Assembly (NCBI GenBank): GCA_026075535.2
Contig: AP026542.1
Span: 4,960,001-5,024,000 of the forward strand
DNA from: Tricholoma matsutake
Taxonomy: Eukaryota > Basidiomycota > Agaricomycetes > Agaricales > Tricholomataceae
Reading direction: 5' to 3'
Length of the DNA: 64,000 nucleotides
Of the stretch, positions 24,111 through 34,600 are shown piece by piece. Within the stretch, counting starts at the first letter, position 1. Each line of letters opens with the position of its first letter. The notes under the pieces are model-generated. The model was not told where the DNA came from. It searched no databases and saw only the letters and a program-made list of their open reading frames with translations. A program made the position numbers and the translations under genes.

Positions 24111-25500
24111 AATGTAGAAGTTTGGCACTCATCATGCCAGACATGATAGTCAGCCATTTCCCATTATTGGGCATGAGGACAGACAGCCAGGTGGCCACTG
24201 TTGGACATGGTCAGGCATTGAATATATGCATTACAGTATCATTGTCAGAGGCAGATGATGAAGGTGAGCATGCATGACAATGTTAAATGCATGTAGGTGC
24301 AGGGGAAACAGTGTGTGTAGGAGAAGGAGTACATGCAGGAGAAGGAGAGCATGCAAGAGGAGAAGTGGTGCATGTAAGAGAAAAAACAGGTTCAGGTGCA
24401 GACACAGTAGGTGGTGCTGGTCTATGACCTCTGCTGCACATCACGAGGGAAGTCAGAATTGATGGCAGGCTGCAGCCAAGGCAGCTTGATAAAGACTGTC
24501 AAGAGCTTCAATATACATCATAATCAATATCAAAAAAAAAAAAAAGTGTGAGTCTGTCTCCAATGTGGAGACAGACAAGCACTGGCAAAAGAGGGAAAAG
24601 GAATACTAGGACTCACTTAATCACACAAGATGATAAGACACAGCATAGTATTCCAGAAACCAAAGCTAGCATAGTGTAGGTGATGGTTTGAGATAAAGAA
24701 GAGAGTGAGATCAACAATCACAAGCATGAGCATCAATAAGCCATAACACACTGGCTGCACAGCAAGATATGTCTGGGGAGGTATCATGTCAGCATTGTAG
24801 AAGTATTCTTAATACTGTCATCATACTCACCAAGAGATATTTTGCCAGTATTCATACCAATCTAAGATACTACTTGAGTACCTTCAGTACTGTCAAAATA
24901 TGATATGATACTGTCAAAATACTTCTGGCAAAGTCTGTTGACAATATTAGGAATACTGTCAGGGTACTTCCACAGTACTTCTTCAACAGTATTGTGCCTT
25001 GCACCCAGTGAACAGTCAGTAAGCCAGGCTTACACTGTGTGAGTAATCCACACATCCAAGGCAGTGGCAGTATGGGAATCCCAAACTGTGGGTATGGGTT
25101 TCTGCCAGAGGCTGAAAAAAATATTTTGACCAGCACCTGAGTAAACAATGCAGAATAGCTCTCTAATATGGTATAAACAGATGGATTAGCTATAAAATTG
25201 TGTTATTCTACACCACCTCAGTGCCAGGGATGACTCCCAGAGGGTTACAAGACTCAATGTCATCCTGCTAACACTCTGAGCATCAGATATCCATTATCAA
25301 TACTAAGAAACCAGGAAAGTAGGATTAGATTAGTGTTATGAGTTAGCATGGACTTGTATGTACATACATACCAGTACTGAGTTGAGCAGCAAGAGCCTTT
25401 GTAATTATTGATTGCTGCTCAATTTTTGTGTAGACTGGGGGGTGGTGGAATGGGTCTCTAGCCCCCATCCACCACCATTCCCTCCTGCTAAATGACCTCT
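24111..25500. other. Non-coding, degenerate repeats
   Basis: 24530-24545 is an A-run. 24850-24990 carries several AGTACTGTCAAAATA-like words in both orientations, perhaps the sub-terminal part of an unknown DNA element. No gene recognised. Confidence 0.4.
24552..24576. repeat. Perfect 11-bp hairpin
   Basis: GTCTGTCTCCA - ATG - TGGAGACAGAC. Confidence 0.8.
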
Positions 25501-25504
25501 CTCC

Positions 25505-26340
25505 CCCATGACAAGCTTGCTACCTCAAAAATGCATCATACCACCTGCAGACTGATGGTGCAAGTGAATGCACCAATAAGACCCTGAACCAATCTGTGCA
25601 CTTCCACTTGGAATACAGCCAAATAGGTTGGGTATGAGCCTTACCAATTGTTCATTTCCATATCATGAACTCTGTGAATGCTTCCACTGGGTTCTTGGGT
25701 TTCCAGATCCATACGGGACAGAGCCCAAGAATCATCCTTTCTTTGTTCCAGGATTGCTCACCAATGGGACATCAGAAACCCCTGCTGCCTGCAGTATTAT
25801 CTCTCAAATCGAGGCTGATGTTGCTGAGGCAAAAGATGCCTTGCTGGGGGCTAAAATCCTACAAGCCTTCTTTGCTAACAAATCTTGTGGTCGAGAAGAC
25901 ACTGACCATGTGTGCAATCAAGTAATTCTTCCTACCATTCACCGCTGTCATGAATATAAAGCCGGCAACCAGACTAGAGTTGTGAAAAATTTCCCTTGTT
26001 GGGATGGCCCCTTCTCTGTAACAAGGGCCTTCCCAGAAACTTCTTCATACAGTCTGCACCTACCCAACTCACCCAATGTGTTTCCAATGTACCACACCAC
26101 ATTGCTTAAACATTTCAACGAGAACAATGCTTCCTTATTCCCTTCTCATGAACCTGCACAACTGGGACCTGTCATAACTGAGAATGACCTGGAAGAATAC
26201 CACATTGAGAAGATCATTGACAAACAGAGAAGAGGCCATGAATATCAATACCTTGTTCAATAGTCAGGCTACTCTGAAGGTGACGATCTGTGGCGCCCCA
26301 ACAAGAGCTGGAAGATTGTGAAGCATTGGACCAATGGAAG
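25505..26340 (+). pseudogene. Ty3/gypsy integrase C-terminus and chromodomain relic
   Basis: Starts in the integrase core (QTDGASECTNKTL, Glu present), with a TGA after QIGWV. The frame 25628-26263 then gives the C-terminal integrase domain (VVKNFPCWDGPFSVTRAF) and a chromodomain (YHIEKIIDKQRRG...YLVQ), ended by TAG where Trp is expected. A frameshifted tail (ELEDCEALDQWKAS) matches the end of G1. Plus strand, opposite to the relic at 21335-24110. Joined at about 26440 to LINE sequence. Confidence 0.85.
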
Positions 26341-26439
26341 GCTAGTAATCAAAGTTTCACATCATGGTCACAGCACAAGACTAAGGTTCCACCATGGCAT
26401 TTTAGAACACTGCCACTATATATGGTGGCTATTGCTGAA

Positions 26440-27100
26440 ACCCTATCGCACCCTCTGGAAAATAAGTATAAGTATTTCCCCACTCACGACCCAAACACAT
26501 GGAAACTACTGAATGACACAACCCCGAACAGAGAACCCACACAGCAGACAACGAGATACAATACATCTCGGAACCCACAACAAACAGACAGATGACAGCA
26601 TCAACACTTCATGGAAGATTGGCAAGAAGTCAGACAACACAGAGGTAGATACCCACCATCACGAAACCAAGCACCAGGTACGCAAGCAGATAATCAAACA
26701 GGAACTAACACAGTAGCCATGGACAATGGCTGGCTGGTAAGGCCAGCACAAACCACTTTAGATGAGTATGGCTACAACACAGGCAGGTGGATGATCCCAG
26801 ACAATGCCACAACAGAAGAAGCAGAAAACCTACCGGCACAACGTCTGGTATTCTGGGGAGATGACGACCCATATCTGGGACCGCCCCCTATAAATGCACC
26901 AGAGCGCAGAAGCCTAATGCCCCTTGAATATGTCTGAAAACCCACAAGATGAGACGATAGGAAGGCCCTTCCAAATACGACAACAAAATGTGAACAAATC
27001 CCTACTAAGCCAGCTTGATCTCCTCGGAAGCCTACGGCGAGACAAATATGACATATGTGCCATACAAGAACCTTATACCAATTTCAACGGTAAATCGCGG
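26440..27100 (+). pseudogene. Tad-like LINE: end of ORF1 and start of ORF2
   Basis: The motif YFPTHDPNTW near 26470 is the segment that follows the zinc knuckles in Tad-type ORF1. 26611-26937 is the ORF1 C-terminus (TTLDEYGYNTGRW, LVFWGDDDPYLGPPP, ending LMPLEYV). ORF2 then starts with the endonuclease N-terminus: QQNVNKSLLSQLDLL and ICAIQEPYTNFNG. The catalytic part, RT and 3' end are missing: homology stops at 27100, where a 22-bp LTR-like terminus sits. Confidence 0.75.
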
Positions 27101-27122
27101 TGATGATGCTCAACCCGGAAAC
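27101..27122 (+). repeat. Isolated 22-bp LTR terminus at a junction
   Basis: Identical to the first 22 bp of the solo LTR at 29604 (starts TGATGATGCTCAACC). It sits exactly where plus-strand LINE sequence meets minus-strand LINE sequence; nothing else of the LTR follows. Confidence 0.7.
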
Positions 27123-28440
27123 TTGCAGTGCATCACGCACAGGTGTCACCTTCCGCCTTGCAGTCTGGGGCATGGTGTCTGAATTTTTGGCATTTGAGGC
27201 ATCTTCTTGGCTTGGCCAGCATTTTTCGTACTGTTACATGTTTCCCTTCAATGTATATGCCTCTCTGGATTGCACAGTTCACGTCGTCTCAACTCCTGAA
27301 GCCGATGGTGGCGTGCGCTACCTTTTGGTTTGATGAGTGTAGGTGTGGCAGTTTGATATACTTTGAGAAGCCGACGGCTCCATCTGTGAAGCAGTTAGCC
27401 TCCTCCAGGTTTGCATGGGCATAGCTTGCTCCTGCGTCGTAGGTAACTGGTATGAATTCGGCTATGACATAGTGTAGTTTATCCCATATGTTGGAGGTGC
27501 CATCATAGTGATCCATGAATGCCTTCTTAACGTCTGGTAAGTGTAACCAGGCTGCTGCTTCTTGTGAGTTCATGTTGTATAAGATGCCGCCGCTCCTTAG
27601 TTTTCTTGCTGCTACGAAGGCGGTGTCGTGCGGTTTGTCCGAACCCTTCCACCCCATGAGGTTTAATGCTGTGTTCACTTTTGCTACTAGGTCTTTTTCT
27701 GATAAGTCTAAAAGTGAGTTGTTGGTGGCATTTCTGTCCTTTTGAATGAGTAATTGCTTATTGGTGGTCTCTGTCCTCGCTACTATTTCTGCTTGATCTG
27801 TGTCTGGTTGTTGTTGTAGGATTGTTGTGTATCTGTTGTGTTGTTGCATGGGGGGTGTCGTAGCTGGGTTCTTGTTCGCTGTGTCTGCCATTTTCTCCAT
27901 GAGTTTGTGAGTATCCTAGGCTAGTTGGTCCATTGAAGCCTGGAAGCCATCTGTAAATTCTTCCAGCTTGCCTGTAATTACCTTTGCGGCCCCTGTGATG
28001 TGCTCTACTGTGTCGCGCATTGTTTCTATGTTTGATGCATAATTTTCCAGTTGTTCCTCGAGTTTCTCCTTTACTATGTTGACTATGCCCTTCGCTAGTT
28101 GTTGTTCATATGCCTCTTCCATCAGAAATGCCACTGCCCTGATTACGTCCATCGCCGTTTTTGTTATTTTGTTCGATATGCTGAGCTGTAACAACACGTG
28201 AGCTAGTGTGTAAGGGTTGACAGACGTACCTCATGGTATGTAATCACTTGTTGTTAGGTATGCTATGGCTTGTTGCTTTGACTTCACAGCAGTGTTTACA
28301 TTGTCGGCATCTTCCATTTCCTTCCGTGTTTTTTTTCGGTGCTGCCACTGATCTCATTCTGGTATTGTGGTTGGTTGATCCGGGTGACGTAGACATATTG
28401 TTTAAGTAGATATAGACACGCGAGTAGGGTTATGTATGAT
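27123..28440 (-). pseudogene. Tad-like LINE ORF1, N-terminal two thirds
   Basis: Read right to left: start MSTSPGSTNHNTR near 28400; an A-run frameshift; a coiled-coil stretch (28197-27916); then 27900-27289 with MGWKGSDKPHD, LYNMNSQEAAAWL, VKKAFMDHYDG and KVAHATIGF, the RRM-like ORF1 core of Tad-clade LINEs. Downstream, out of frame, come KMLAKPRRCLKCQ and HHAPDC, a CCHC knuckle. It stops at 27123. One break is TGA for a likely Arg (YIP*GTS); another is TAG for a likely Gln. It complements the plus-strand piece at 26440-27100. Confidence 0.78.
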
Positions 28441-28570
28441 GATTTGATGCTATTCTAATCCTTGTAGCTGCCTTCCTGCATTCCTTTGCCAGTACTGATA
28501 CCATGGGAGGAAATGAGGTGGTGGTGGTTACAGATCAAGGAGCGTCCTCTGGAAGGTCTTATACTTGAAG

Positions 28571-29345
28571 TACTTCCTTCATCTGCTTCATTTTTTTCCA
28601 GTCTTTACGGTCAAGGTGGAAATCAGTGTACTGTTTGCCTTTGAGGGCAGGGACTTCCTCGCTATCATCTGCCAGCTCAACAAACAAGTTCACACCCTAA
28701 GAAATTTAATCATTATCTGATATCAAGACATAATATAACAAACGAGCCAACCTTCTGCAGAACCAACATCCTCTTGAGGAAGTTGTGCATTGAAGCCCAA
28801 TGGGTACGAATCCACTGCATGAGCTTTAATTCCTGGACACCTGCCTGCCTGCAGCACTGGTTAAAGAAGGCAGTGGCCTGAGGTGACAAGTGGATCTGAA
28901 GACCTATATCAGCCCATAATTGTTTGCATATATTGGGATGTACTGACCTGTTTGACAAGTGCAAGGGATTTACCAATAGTGTTGCCAACAGTAAAATCTG
29001 CTGCTGCTTCATCATCAGCTTCATTGTTGGCATTATTGGTGTCATCCTCATCTTACTCATCATCATTGTTGCCTCCAAGATCAGCTTCCAAAGCATCAAA
29101 GTCAATATTATCATCATCAAGCTGTGCATCACAAAAAGCCTTTCTGATTTTCTTAACAAGAGTGCATGCAGATGTTGGTGAAACTACTTTGGTGAAGTGG
29201 CCTGCACTGAGGTGAACAGCATGCTCCATGCACCTCGGAAATTGTTAGGAAGAAAAATTACTGTAATTTCCAATGAAATCACCTTATTCGACTCTCAATA
29301 AGATCCCACTTTGTTTCATCCTTTCCCTTGTTGGCATTCCAGCAA
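28571..29345 (-). pseudogene. hAT transposase gene, C-terminal segment
   Basis: Minus-strand exons: KDETKWDLIESR (about 29310), an intron, then CMEHAVHLSAGHF, an acidic linker, GKSLALVKQ, a 52-nt intron (donor GTCAGT) and HLSPQATAFFNQCCRQAGVQE...HWASMHNFLKRML. A further intron leads to VELADDSEEVPALKG...KKMKQMKEVLQ. These blocks are standard for fungal hAT transposases. The C-terminal dimerisation domain is not recognisable. One TGA lies in the acidic linker. Its missing middle lies inverted at 29413-36625 and its N-terminus at 36610-37660. Confidence 0.82.
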
Positions 29346-29412
29346 AGGTTTGGCTCTCAATAGGTACAGTTATTTGATTCTAAATATCATGGGATATCCA
29401 CTAATCTCCCAC

Positions 29413-29603
29413 CTAGTCAAGGAAGTCTTGACAATATAGTCACTTGTCAGCCTCACGCACCTCCCTTCTCCACTGATGGACTGCTTGACTACCTTGTGGA
29501 ACTTGTGGTCTGCAAAGACAAGGTAAACATTTCTGGTTCATGCTTGATTCAGAATTGTTAATTGACATCAATAAGGCCTTTCAACTTGTTGACAAGGGAC
29601 CGT
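29413..29603 (+). pseudogene. hAT transposase gene, inverted middle segment (part 1)
   Basis: Plus-strand exon GSLDNIV...PPFSTDGLLDYLVELVV, an intron at about 29522-29572, then KAFQLVDKGP, where the reading is cut at CCGT by the solo LTR 29604-30945. It resumes at 30946. Confidence 0.82.
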
Positions 29604-30945
29604 TGATGATGCTCAACCCGGAAACCCAAACAAAACCCACAAAAGGCTTCAGATGGTATAACACGAGTCAGAGGAAGGATGCGAGGCCCTCTAAATGTCA
29701 CCTGTCAGACCGACCATCAAATAGTCATAAAACAACTGCTTGTCAAAGCAGTTCGAGGCTAAAAGAATGTGTTTTGAGACTTTGCAATGATTTTCGAGAC
29801 TTTGCAATGATTTTCAAGATGTTGCGATGATTTTCGAGATGTCGCGATATTTTTCGAAGAGGTTTCGAGGAATTTCGAGTGCGCAGATATGTTTGGACAC
29901 AAGATCGGGGGACTAGACGAGTAGTAGAAGTGACAAAAAGGCTAATTGAGGGAAGCGAGAGTGAAAATAGCATAATGCGAGGAATTTCGAGGAATTTTGA
30001 GGAAGTTTAGTGTAAAACACCAAACTTCAGACTGAATAAGACTGAACTGTACTCTCAAATCACTGTGATCTGGGAGGAAGATGACGACTTTCTTGTTTTT
30101 CTTTGTATCTAGTACATCTTTTTATATAAAATAAAGAAAGTACCTAAAAAGGCTAGAGAACATGTGTAGAACATGAGGCAAAAGATATGAGTTAAGGCAC
30201 AAGGCCAAAAAGGAGACTGGAATCTGAACAAGAAAGATATATATCATATGATGAAAGAGTAATAAAGGGTATAGAACTAAAAGGGGACTGTCCTTTGTGT
30301 ATAAACTGCGCTAAGTCTCGCAATAATGCATCCAGCGGGTTCTGTGTGCAATAGGGACTTGGAACGAGGCTGACCTACTATCAGCAAGTTTGAGCATGAG
30401 TTGGAATACTTCCTGGCGCATGTTATTCCACCATATAGATAACAAATGTGGCGCCCGATGTCGCTCGCAGTCTATCGATATCGATTGATAACGCTCGACG
30501 ATGCTCAATGATGCTTGACAATGTTCAATCATGTTCAATATGATGCTTGACTGCATTCAACGATGCTCGATCGCATTCAACGATGCTTGATCGCGTTCAA
30601 CGATGCTTGATCGCGTTCGACGATGCTCACGATGCTCAATGATGTTCGACGATGTTCAATCGCATTTGATACGATGCTCGACCACGTTTGACGATGCTCG
30701 ATCGCGTTTGACGATGCTCGATCACATTTGACGATGCTCGATCGCGTTTGATGATGCTCGATCACATTCGACGATGCTCAATTGTGTTCAATACGATGCT
30801 CGACCGCGTTCGACACGATATCGCGCTTGGTAGACTTGGTCGGGAGTGGTCACACTGCTTCTGGGACCTCGTGCAAGTTATCTGATGTGATTAGAATGTG
30901 GCCAAAATGGTGAATTGGCCTTTGAGCCGAGGAGACAACCTATCA
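29604..30945. repeat. Solo LTR (family A), 1342 bp
   Basis: Ends TGATGATGC...CCTATCA. CCGT is repeated on both sides (29600-29603 and 30946-30949), and removing it restores the hAT reading KGP-FHRVL. There is no second copy of the start, so this is a solo LTR or an equivalent unit. Holds a TATATAA box near 30122 and a minisatellite (30470-30830). Related copies: 50771-51399, 37667-46367 and 57247-58343. Confidence 0.75.
30470..30830. repeat. Minisatellite of about 20-bp units
   Basis: Degenerate tandem copies of a unit like TCGATCGCGTTTGACGATGC. A shorter, more degraded version occurs at 51090-51180 in the related LTR. Confidence 0.85.
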
Positions 30946-31264
30946 CCGTTTCATCGTGTACTTATGTACCTCCGACCTTCACTCTTGGACAAGGATATTC
31001 CTCACCGTCAGACTCTCTGTAATGAAATAATCAATAAGGCCAACCTCAGTGAAGCCTGACTGAAGGAACTGCTCAAGGTGAGACCTATTGCATCTTTTAA
31101 AAGATTAAATATTCAATCAGATGCCAGGATGTCCCTGGTAAGGTGTCATTTACCTACGATGCCTGGACATCGCAGGTTGGTGACCCATACTTGTCCATCA
31201 CAGGACATTTTATCCACGGCATCAATAGCAACTGGAAACTGCACTCAGAGCAGCTTGCGTTCAC
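30946..31264 (+). pseudogene. hAT transposase gene, inverted middle segment (part 2)
   Basis: FHRVLMYLRPSLLDKDIPHR, a TGA in place of Arg or Gln, an intron at about 31078-31128 (GTGAGA...GCCAG), then DVPGKVSFTYDAWTSQ and DPYLSITGHFIHG, the catalytic-domain start of hAT transposases with the first Asp in FTYDAW. Cut at TTCAC by the copia element. Confidence 0.85.
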
Positions 31265-31593
31265 TGTTGGAATATCAAGCGTGACTCGCCCGAACGGGTA
31301 ACCCCGCCTACCCGCGTTCTTACTACTTTCTGGATCTCATGCGCAGCAGCGCGCCACTATGCCGACTCCACTGTACGTTTGTATTGTTTCTTGTAATTCC
31401 TTTCAAATTACTGCATTGCTATTGCTCTCGTCGAGAGCCTTTCCTTTTGTTCTCTCATTGTAGTTTAGCTTACTTTACTGTTTGCTACAAGTACTGCTAC
31501 TTGGACTTGTCTCCCCTCAGTCGTTTGGCTACTGCTCTCGTGTACAAACACTGAGCTCTATTATTAGTACGGCTTAGGTCTACGTTTGTTACA
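31265..31593 (+). repeat. 5' LTR of the copia element
   Basis: 329 bp, begins TGTTGGAATATC. Differs from the 3' LTR at four positions, all C/T at CpG. Confidence 0.96.
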
Positions 31594-31644
31594 GGTTATT
31601 GGGCCCTGCACTTTTTCTAGTACCTCTCGTGTCCTTCTGTTCCC

Positions 31645-34600
31645 ATGTCTACCACTGCTCTCACCACCACAGATATCCTTCCTTCTTCCGTTCCAAAGCT
31701 CCTCCCAACCGGCTTGAATTGGACCGCATTTTCCATGCGCTTCGAGGATGCCATCAGAGCAAAGGGCTTGTGGGGCCATTTTGATGGTTCCGTTGCCATG
31801 CCTACAGTGAGCTCGCCACCGACCGCAGACGAAGAAACTGCTCTCGCTCAGTGGAATAAGGATGATCTCACTGCGAAAGCTCTACTCACTCACCACATTC
31901 CCGACTCTACTTTGATCCACATCCACGGCAAGGCTGTGCTGAAGGAACGATGGGATCTAATCTCAAATGAGTACACGTTAAAGGGCTCCTTTGCACAGGC
32001 TGACCTTCGTTCTCATTTCATGGAGTCGAAGTGCCCCGATAAGGGTAACATCCGAGAATTTTTGGATGGGCTGCGTGTAAAGAAAGAGGAGTTAGCGACC
32101 TATGGTGTTGTGATTGAGGCCAAGGATTACCGTTCCACCATCATCACTTCCCTTCCCCATCATCTCTCCAACTTCGCGTCGAATCTACTTGCAGGTGCGA
32201 GGCTGTACAGTTCCACAAAGACGATTGACCCTGACGAGCTCATCGCGTTGATCTCGGAGGAATTCGAACGCAACGTGGCTTCACGTTCACGTCGCTCGGG
32301 TGCAAAGTCTTTGAAAGGAGATGACAAGGACGAAGCTATGTCTGCGTCGTCAAATGGGAAAGGCAAGCGCTTCGAGCGCAAGCCACGTGGTGTTTGCTGG
32401 AATTGCGGAGAGAAGGGTCACTTCAAGGACAAATGCCCTAAGCCTGTGAAAGAAAAGAAAGATGACTCACCAAAGAAGGGCGGCTCTGCAAATGCCGCTA
32501 TTGAATCCGATTCTGAGGGCGAAGGAGCATTCTTTGCAGAATTGTGGGATTCAGATTCTGAGCTCCCCGACCTGCAGTCAGTTTCTAATTCTGATTCTGA
32601 TTCGGATCATGAGCTCGAAGGGGAAAGCGATGGAGATTGGTTTTCAGAGATCGGCGATGATCTGGACAGTGGCTGGGATACCGAGGAGTTATTTGGGACT
32701 GACGGAAGCGAGTGCGGCTCGCTTGTCAGTGTTGACCTGAACTCGGTTGCTGTTGATCTGGATGAGGTTGCGGCTCACATTGAGTCTAGCAGCAAGGCCG
32801 AAAGCTCACCTCGTGTGGAAGTCTATGATTCCGGATGCACGAGGCACATTACCCCTTATCGTGATGCCGTCGAAAACTTTGTCGACATTTCCCCGAAGTC
32901 ATTCCGGGCTGCGAATAAACAGAATTTTAATGCAGTCGGAGTGGGCGAGATGGTAATCGACGTACCAAATGGTGTTGATATCTCACAACTGAGACTTACA
33001 GAGGTGTTGTATTCACCCAAAGTCGGCTACACCCTGGTATCCGTCGGCCGTCTCGATGAGAATGGATTTTCGGTGACATTTGCTGATGGCAAGTGTACGA
33101 TCCAAGGGCCTGAGGGGGAGTGCATTGGTGCAATCCCAAAGACAGGTCGTGGCTTATACCAAGTTGCACATGAGCCTGAAATGGCTAACGTCGCAACTGA
33201 AGTCCTTACCTTGGACCAGTTCCATCGTCGGATGGGACACATTTCTACTGAAGTGGCGAAAAAGCTCGTTGACAAGGGTTTTGTGACAGGCGTGAGATTG
33301 GAAACCACGTCGTCTGGGGAACCGCACTTTTGCGAGTCTTGTGTATATGCAAAGGCTACACGTAAGCCTGTTGCAAAGGCTCGAGAGGGCGAGCGTGCCA
33401 CGGAATTTGGTGGGGAGGTTCACAGTGACTTGTGGGGACCTGCCCCAGTTGCTACGAAGGCAGGAAAACGTTATTACATCACATTTACTGATGATAAAAC
33501 TCGTTTGACGCACCTGCACCTTTTGCGGAACAAGAGCGATGCTTTCGCATCCTATAAGGAGTACGAAGCATGGTGCGACACCCACTTGGATGCTCGTGTG
33601 AAGATCTTACACTCGGATCGCGGCGGGGAGTACCTAGGCAAGGAATTCATTGTCTACTTGAAGTCGAAGGGTACAGCACAGAAACTTACTGTGCACGACA
33701 CTCCCCAGCATAATGGCATTGCAGAACGTCGCAACCGCACCATTGTCGAGCGTATCCGTGCATTATTGCATGCGAGTGGTCTCCCGAAGACCCTTTGGGG
33801 TGAAGCTGCACGTCACGTCGTCTGGTTACTGAACCGCACGACAACTAAGGCCGTTGATGGGAAAACCCCTTACGAGGCCGCTTTTGGGAAGAAGCCCGAT
33901 TTGCGGCATCTGCGGGAATGGGGTGAAAAGATTTGGGTGCGCGTCGAGGGTGGAAACAAATTGGGTGGACGGGTAAGGGAGGGTCGTTGGCTGGGTGTTG
34001 ACGAGCAGAGCAAGGGATTCCGAGTTTACTGGCCAGATAAGAGGACAGTATCGACGGAGCGCAATGTCTATCATGACAAAACATGTGCGTTAGTTGATCG
34101 TCTCGAGGGGGAGGATTGGGAGTTCATCGAAACGACAACTGACTTACCTAAATCTTCGACACCCACTAATCCCACTCCAGCTCAACCCGCTGTGTCACAA
34201 GCTGTCCCTTCTCCTACTGTTTCCCGTGCCCCGAGTCCGAGCCCATCTGACCACCAAGATCTTCATGAAGAAGAGCCTGTCCCCGCAAAACGCGTCAGGA
34301 AACCGAGTCAACGCGTTCGAGACCTTATTGAAGGCCATGGCACCACATCTGCACGTCCATCCGACCCTACTGTTTCTGCAGGAATACAGCTACCCCCCGT
34401 TGTTGAAGAAGCCCCGAATCAGGTGCTTGAGGGGGAGGGATTGGCGGACTGGATGATGTTGGCCAATTTTGAGGAGGAGTATGCGATGGCTGCTGAGATT
34501 AGTGAAGTTGAGGCTTTGGAGCCGAGATCGTTGGCGGAGGCAAAGCGTCGTCCTGATTGGCCGCTTTGGGAGAAGGCTATCCATGAGGAGTTAGCGCTTT

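Noticed and set aside
24274..24462. Plus-strand Arg/Cys-rich small protein
   Set aside because: Shadow of an imperfect tandem repeat; the minus-strand Pro/Ser-rich reading fits a gag leader better.
26440..28440. Twin-priming (5' inversion) of a LINE
   Set aside because: Twin priming leaves the 3' half in sense orientation running to the tail. Here the sense half ends in ORF2's first codons and meets the inverted 5' half, so the geometry does not fit.
30470..30830. CRISPR-like array
   Set aside because: Units are adjacent and degenerate with no spacers; eukaryotic context.
29604..30945. Complete retrotransposon rather than solo LTR
   Set aside because: No second terminal repeat, no gag or pol frame, and relatives occur as an LTR next to a polypurine tract (51399).
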